A stretch of 64,000 bases of DNA. It comes from Actinoplanes sp. KI2. Lineage in GTDB: Bacteria; Actinomycetota; Actinomycetes; Mycobacteriales; Micromonosporaceae. The DNA lies in the NCBI RefSeq assembly GCF_025630775.1, contig NZ_JAOSZE010000041.1, positions 39,221-103,220 on the forward strand. Reading direction: 5' to 3'. A program made the translations under genes and the position numbers. The notes beneath the pieces are model-generated. The model saw nothing but the letters and a program-made list of their open reading frames with translations, was not told the DNA's origin and ran no database searches. Positions 60,949 through 64,000 of this stretch are shown here, in pieces. The stretch's first letter is position 1; each line of letters begins with the position of its first letter.

Positions 60949-61500
60949 ATGAGCTCAGAAGCGGTCGGCAGGTACATGCCTGCGGTCGTGACGCTCGATG
61001 ACCTGACGGCGATGATGACCGCCGACGAGCATCACCGCTATGAGATGAGCCCCGAGGGAGTGCTCTCGATCATGCCGCCCCCGGGGTACGCCCATGCCAT
61101 CATCGCGACGCGGCTGATGGCCTGGCTGCTAGCGGCGGGCGTCCCCGCCGAGCGGGTCGCGCAGGCAGTCGGCCTGCGCATCCCCGGCCCTGACGGCGTC
61201 GGTGGTCGCATTCCGGATCTGATCATCTGGAGCAAGGTTCAGGCGGATGCCGTGTGGCTCCCCGTCACCGATGTGCTTCTCGCGGTCGAGATCGTCTCAC
61301 CGGGCTCCGAGGGCGTGGACACGGTCACCAAGCGCAAGGAATATGCCACCGCCGGCATCCCGCAGTATTGGGTGATCGATCAAGACTCGGCCCAGACCGT
61401 CACCATGCATCGCCTGGACGGCGACACGTACACCGTTCAGGCGACCATGCCGCTGGCGTGGGTCCTCAACACCGACCCGGCCGAGCACGACCTGGGCTGA
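60949..61500 (+). CDS. Uma2-family (DUF820) restriction-endonuclease-fold protein
   Basis: About 183 residues, starting 4 bp after the adenylate kinase stop. Uma2 signatures: RYEMSPEGVLSIMPPPGYAH, RIPDLIIW (catalytic Asp), LLAVEIVSPGSEGVDTVTKR with the E-x-V motif, KEYATAGIPQYWVIDQDSA. The PD-(D/E)xK residues are present. Uma2 proteins are numerous in actinomycetes and cyanobacteria; their DNA targets and biological roles are unknown. Codon use is somewhat less GC-rich than the neighbours, so it may be a recent arrival. The convergent PPK2 gene ends 7 bp away. Confidence 0.87.
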   Translation: MSSEAVGRYMPAVVTLDDLTAMMTADEHHRYEMSPEGVLSIMPPPGYAHAIIATRLMAWLLAAGVPAERVAQAVGLRIPGPDGVGGRIPDLIIWSKVQADAVWLPVTDVLLAVEIVSPGSEGVDTVTKRKEYATAGIPQYWVIDQDSAQTVTMHRLDGDTYTVQATMPLAWVLNTDPAEHDLG

Positions 61501-61507
61501 GTTTGAC

Positions 61508-62257
61508 TCAGAGGTGGAAGCCGCGCTTGGTCAGCTCGTCCTCGACGGCGTCGCAGACCGCCTCGACCACGGCGAAGCGGGCGTAGTGCTTGTCGTCGCC
61601 GGGGATGACGTGCCACGGCGCCCAGGTCGGGTCGCAGCGCTCCAGCATCTCCTCGACCGCGGCCTCGTACTGCGGGCGCTTGTCCCGGTTGCGCCAGTCC
61701 TCGTCGGTCAGCTTCCAGGTGCGCAGCGGGTCGTGGGCGCGGTCCTCGAAGCGGCGCAGCTGCTCCTCCGGTGACACGTGCATCCAGAACTTGACCATGA
61801 TCATGCCCTCGGCGACCAGGGTCCGCTCGAACTCGACGATCTCGCTGTACGCGCGTTTCCACTGCTCCGCGGTGGCGAAGCCCTCGACTCGCTCGACCAG
61901 CACCCGGCCGTACCAGGAGCGGTCGAACACCGACATGCCGCCCCAGCCGGGCAGCTTCGGCCAGAACCGCCAGAGGAAATGGTGCCGCTTCTCGTCGTAG
62001 GTGGGCGCCGCGAACTGGGAGACCCGCACGTGCCGGGGGTCGAGCGGGGCGACCAGCCGCTTGATCGCCCCTCCCTTGCCGGACGCGTCCCAGCCCTCGA
62101 AGACACAGGTGAGCGGCGGGCCGATCCGCTTCTCGCCGATCTGGCCGCCGAGAATCAGGCGCAGTCGCAGCAGGCGCTTCTGCGCCTCGTCGAGGCGGGC
62201 CTCGGCCTTCTTCTTCGAGATCTCGACCGGTGATGCGGCGCTACCCAGGCGGCTCAT
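61508..62257 (-). CDS. Polyphosphate kinase 2 family protein
   Basis: About 249 residues from the ATG at 62257. Walker A-like CVFEGWDASGKGGAIKRLVA, the PPK2 segment PTYDEKRHHFLWRFWPKLPG, Walker B-like VFDRSWYGRVLVERVEGF and MVKFWMHVSPEEQLRRFEDR are all present. PPK2 enzymes move phosphate from polyphosphate to ADP, GDP or AMP; motif reading does not settle the class. Divergent from tyrS, with 60 bp between starts; the open frame upstream of 62257 is not part of the gene. Confidence 0.88.
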   Translation of the reverse strand: MSRLGSAASPVEISKKKAEARLDEAQKRLLRLRLILGGQIGEKRIGPPLTCVFEGWDASGKGGAIKRLVAPLDPRHVRVSQFAAPTYDEKRHHFLWRFWPKLPGWGGMSVFDRSWYGRVLVERVEGFATAEQWKRAYSEIVEFERTLVAEGMIMVKFWMHVSPEEQLRRFEDRAHDPLRTWKLTDEDWRNRDKRPQYEAAVEEMLERCDPTWAPWHVIPGDDKHYARFAVVEAVCDAVEDELTKRGFHL

Positions 62258-62317
62258 CAGTACAGCATGGCGAAACCCGGTGTGAACCGCACCGGCGGGT
62301 GCGGGAGAATTGCTGAT

Positions 62318-63574
62318 GTGACTTTCGTAGACGATCTGCAGTGGCGTGGCCTGATCCAGGACTCGACCTCGTTGGAGGAGCTGCGTGAGCAGCTGAACGG
62401 CCCTGGAATCACGTTCTATGTGGGTTTCGACCCCACCGCCGCCTCGCTGCATGTCGGGCACCTCATGCAGGTGATGACCGCTCGCCGGCTCCAGCTGGCG
62501 GGCCACAAGCCCCTGCTGCTGGTCGGTGGCGCCACGGGCCAGATCGGTGATCCGCGCGAGTCGAGCGAGCGGAGCCTGAATCCGCCGGAGGTGATCGAGG
62601 GGTGGGTGTCGCGCATTCGCGACCAGCTTTCCCCGTTCGTCACCTACGACGGAAGCAACGGCGCCGAGCTGGTCAACAACCTGGACTGGACCGGCCCGAC
62701 CTCGGTGATCGAGTTCCTCCGGGACGTCGGCAAGCATTTCCCGGTGAACAAGATGCTGGCCCGCGACGTGGTGCGCAACCGGCTCGAGACCGGGATCAGC
62801 TTCACCGAGTTCAGCTACCAGCTGCTCCAGTCGAACGACTTCTACCAGCTGCACGTACGCCACGGCTGCGCGCTGCAGTTCGGCGGTTCCGACCAGTGGG
62901 GCAACATCACCGCCGGCGTCGACTTCGTGCGGCGCCGCGGGGCCGGCCCGGTGCACGCGTTCGTCACCCCGCTGGTGCTCAAGGCCGACGGCACCAAGTT
63001 CGGCAAGAGCGAGGGCGGCGCGGTCTGGCTCGACCCGGCGATGACCTCGCCGTACGCGTTCTACCAGTTCTGGATCAACTCGGACGACCGTGACGTCGCA
63101 CAGTACCTGCGCTACTTCAGCTTCAAGCCGCGCGAGGAGCTGGAGGAGCTGGAGAAGGCGACGGCCGAGCGGCCGCAGGCCCGGCTCGCCCAGCGGGCGC
63201 TGGCCGAGGAGATCACCACGCTGGTGCACGGCGCCGAGGAGGCGCAGCAGGCGATCACGGCGAGCCAGGCTCTCTTCGGGCGAGGTTCGCTGGACTCACT
63301 CTCGGCGGCCACGTTGCGCTCCGCGTTGGCCGAGGCAGGCTTGCTTGCCGTACGGGGTGAGCTGCCGACCGTGGCGGCCCTGTTGAAGGAGACCGGTCTC
63401 GTGGCGAGCGCGAACGAGGCCCGGCGAACGATCGCCGAGGGCGGCGCCTACCTGAACAACGAGCGGATCACCGACGGTGAGGCCGTGCCGCCGGCGTCGG
63501 CGCTGCTGCAGGACCGATTCCTGGTGCTGCGACGCGGCAAGAAGTCCTTCGCCGGCGTGGAACTAGAGCGCTGA
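62318..63574 (+). CDS. tyrS: Tyrosine-tRNA ligase
   Basis: About 418 residues from the GTG at 62318, with GGGAGA upstream; an ATG at 62267 extends the frame without family support. Class I synthetase marks: ITFYVGFDPTAASLHVGHLM (HIGH box as HVGH), ATGQIGDP, YQLLQSNDFYQLHVRHGCAL, GGSDQWGNITAG, and the KMSKS box as KFGKS. The C-terminal S4 RNA-binding domain ends RFLVLRRGKKSFAGVELE. It charges tRNA-Tyr. A terminator and then an rRNA operon leader follow. No T-box leader is seen upstream. Confidence 0.96.
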   Translation: MTFVDDLQWRGLIQDSTSLEELREQLNGPGITFYVGFDPTAASLHVGHLMQVMTARRLQLAGHKPLLLVGGATGQIGDPRESSERSLNPPEVIEGWVSRIRDQLSPFVTYDGSNGAELVNNLDWTGPTSVIEFLRDVGKHFPVNKMLARDVVRNRLETGISFTEFSYQLLQSNDFYQLHVRHGCALQFGGSDQWGNITAGVDFVRRRGAGPVHAFVTPLVLKADGTKFGKSEGGAVWLDPAMTSPYAFYQFWINSDDRDVAQYLRYFSFKPREELEELEKATAERPQARLAQRALAEEITTLVHGAEEAQQAITASQALFGRGSLDSLSAATLRSALAEAGLLAVRGELPTVAALLKETGLVASANEARRTIAEGGAYLNNERITDGEAVPPASALLQDRFLVLRRGKKSFAGVELER

Positions 63575-63590
63575 CCTGGCGTTTTTCTTG

Positions 63591-63626
63591 ATCGGCCCGC
63601 TGTGATCCGACTCGCAGCGGGCCGAT
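63591..63626 (+). terminator. Terminator after tyrS
   Basis: ATCGGCCCGCTG pairs perfectly with CAGCGGGCCGAT around a 12-base loop, followed by TTGGTTCTT. It begins 17 bp after the tyrS stop and separates tyrS from the rRNA operon. Confidence 0.85.
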
Positions 63627-63827
63627 TTGGTTCTTGGGCGTGCGGCCTGTAATGTTTTCCGAGCCGCCAGGGAGACGGGCGAGCGCGAGCGGCCCTTCGG
63701 GGTCACCGCAACGGCCGTCCTGACGGAAACCCCAAGAAATCGCTCGGTGGATCATCATGTATGGTTCGCGGGGTCGTTTCGCGGGACTTGAGCTTTTTTG
63801 CTTGGCAATTCCGGGAAATTCCGGAAT

Positions 63828-63856
63828 TTGACGAGGCGATAGAGCGAGAGTAAAGT
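63828..63856 (+). promoter_or_regulatory. Strong promoter of the rRNA operon
   Basis: TTGACG at 63828-63833 and TAAAGT at 63851-63856 are 17 bp apart. An AT-rich tract with inverted GGAATT elements lies just before (63800-63827), possibly an UP-like element. The expected transcript start is near 63863. Further promoters may lie at 63720-63790. Confidence 0.75.
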
Positions 63857-64000
63857 TGAGCGAGTGCTCCGGGGGTGGGATTACCCCGGGTGCGGTTGTT
63901 CTTTGAGAACTCAACAGGGTGCTTGTAAAGCCAGTGCCAAGAATGTTTTACCCTGGCCGGTTTGATCCGGCTTGGATTCCTTTGGCAACTTTTTGTTGCT
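63857..64000 (+). other. rRNA operon leader with antitermination box; 16S gene lies beyond the window
   Basis: TTGTTCTTTGAGAACTCAAC at 63897-63916 matches the box-A-type antitermination sequence found before 16S genes in actinobacteria (TTTGAGAACTCAA core), preceded by a GC-rich stem (about 63868-63891). After it come AT-rich spacer sequences with GGTTTGATCC-GGC. The window ends before the mature 16S start. The segment 63627-63827 contains no gene. Confidence 0.7.

Overview
The window is high-GC DNA with strong G/C preference at third codon positions, GTG starts, many 1-4 bp start/stop overlaps, and several genes typical of actinomycetes: an F420-type luciferase-like oxidoreductase, an XRE-DUF5753 regulator, a Streptomyces-like maltose operon without its own ATPase, and an actinobacterial rRNA leader after tyrS. 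The gene mix best fits a soil actinomycete of the Micromonosporaceae (Actinoplanes-like). The genus is an inference.

Layout. 1-1740: start of a methyltransferase gene, then a small AT-richer island with inverted repeats, an inositol-monophosphatase gene and a decapitated phage-type integrase. 1750-8500: DUF3616 protein, Tat-exported M28 peptidase, Pro/Ala-rich membrane protein, SanA/YdcF-like protein and a GH3 beta-glycosidase with palindromic operators. 8600-12980: secreted plant-wall factors (FnIII-CBM2 protein, PL9 pectate lyase, CBM2-GH12 cellulase) separated by strong terminators. 13100-21240: LLM oxidoreductase, then argCJBDFR and argH under an ARG box, with argG missing between argR and argH. 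21243-22274: a decayed ORF and a DUF5134 membrane protein. 22351-34403: LacI-family regulator divergent from malEFG, a GH13 glycosidase and a 1,790-residue secreted alpha-amylase/pullulanase fusion. Together these form a starch/pullulan system: secreted hydrolysis, ABC uptake of maltodextrins, cytoplasmic hydrolysis.

34337-43866: hybrid GGDEF-EAL protein, TMEM175-like channel, a broken FAD-oxidase fragment with a repeat-rich gap, TSUP permease, FAD monooxygenase divergent from a TetR gene, and a second TetR gene followed by an MFS exporter. 43920-47516: small secreted protein, MFS exporter and PucR regulator. 47639-52937: aldehyde dehydrogenase translationally coupled to a spermidine/putrescine-type ABC operon (A-D-B-C), divergent from the PucR gene; this suggests amine import and oxidation. 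52961-57894: an ATP-grasp ligase coupled to a MATCAP-like QEGLA metallopeptidase, an alpha/beta hydrolase, a small secreted protein, a membrane protein and a 3-methyladenine DNA glycosylase. 58028-63574: XRE-DUF5753 regulator, CAP-domain secreted protein, MazF/PemK-like protein, adenylate kinase, Uma2 nuclease-fold protein, PPK2 and tyrS. 63575-64000 holds the tyrS terminator and the promoter and leader of an rRNA operon whose 16S gene lies beyond the window.

The most interesting candidates are the coupled ATP-grasp/MATCAP-like pair (possible peptide or amino-acid ligation and removal), the loss of argG with a coupled 13-codon minicistron in its place, and several palindromic operators not yet tied to a regulator. 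No CRISPR array, tRNA gene, complete insertion sequence or prophage was seen.
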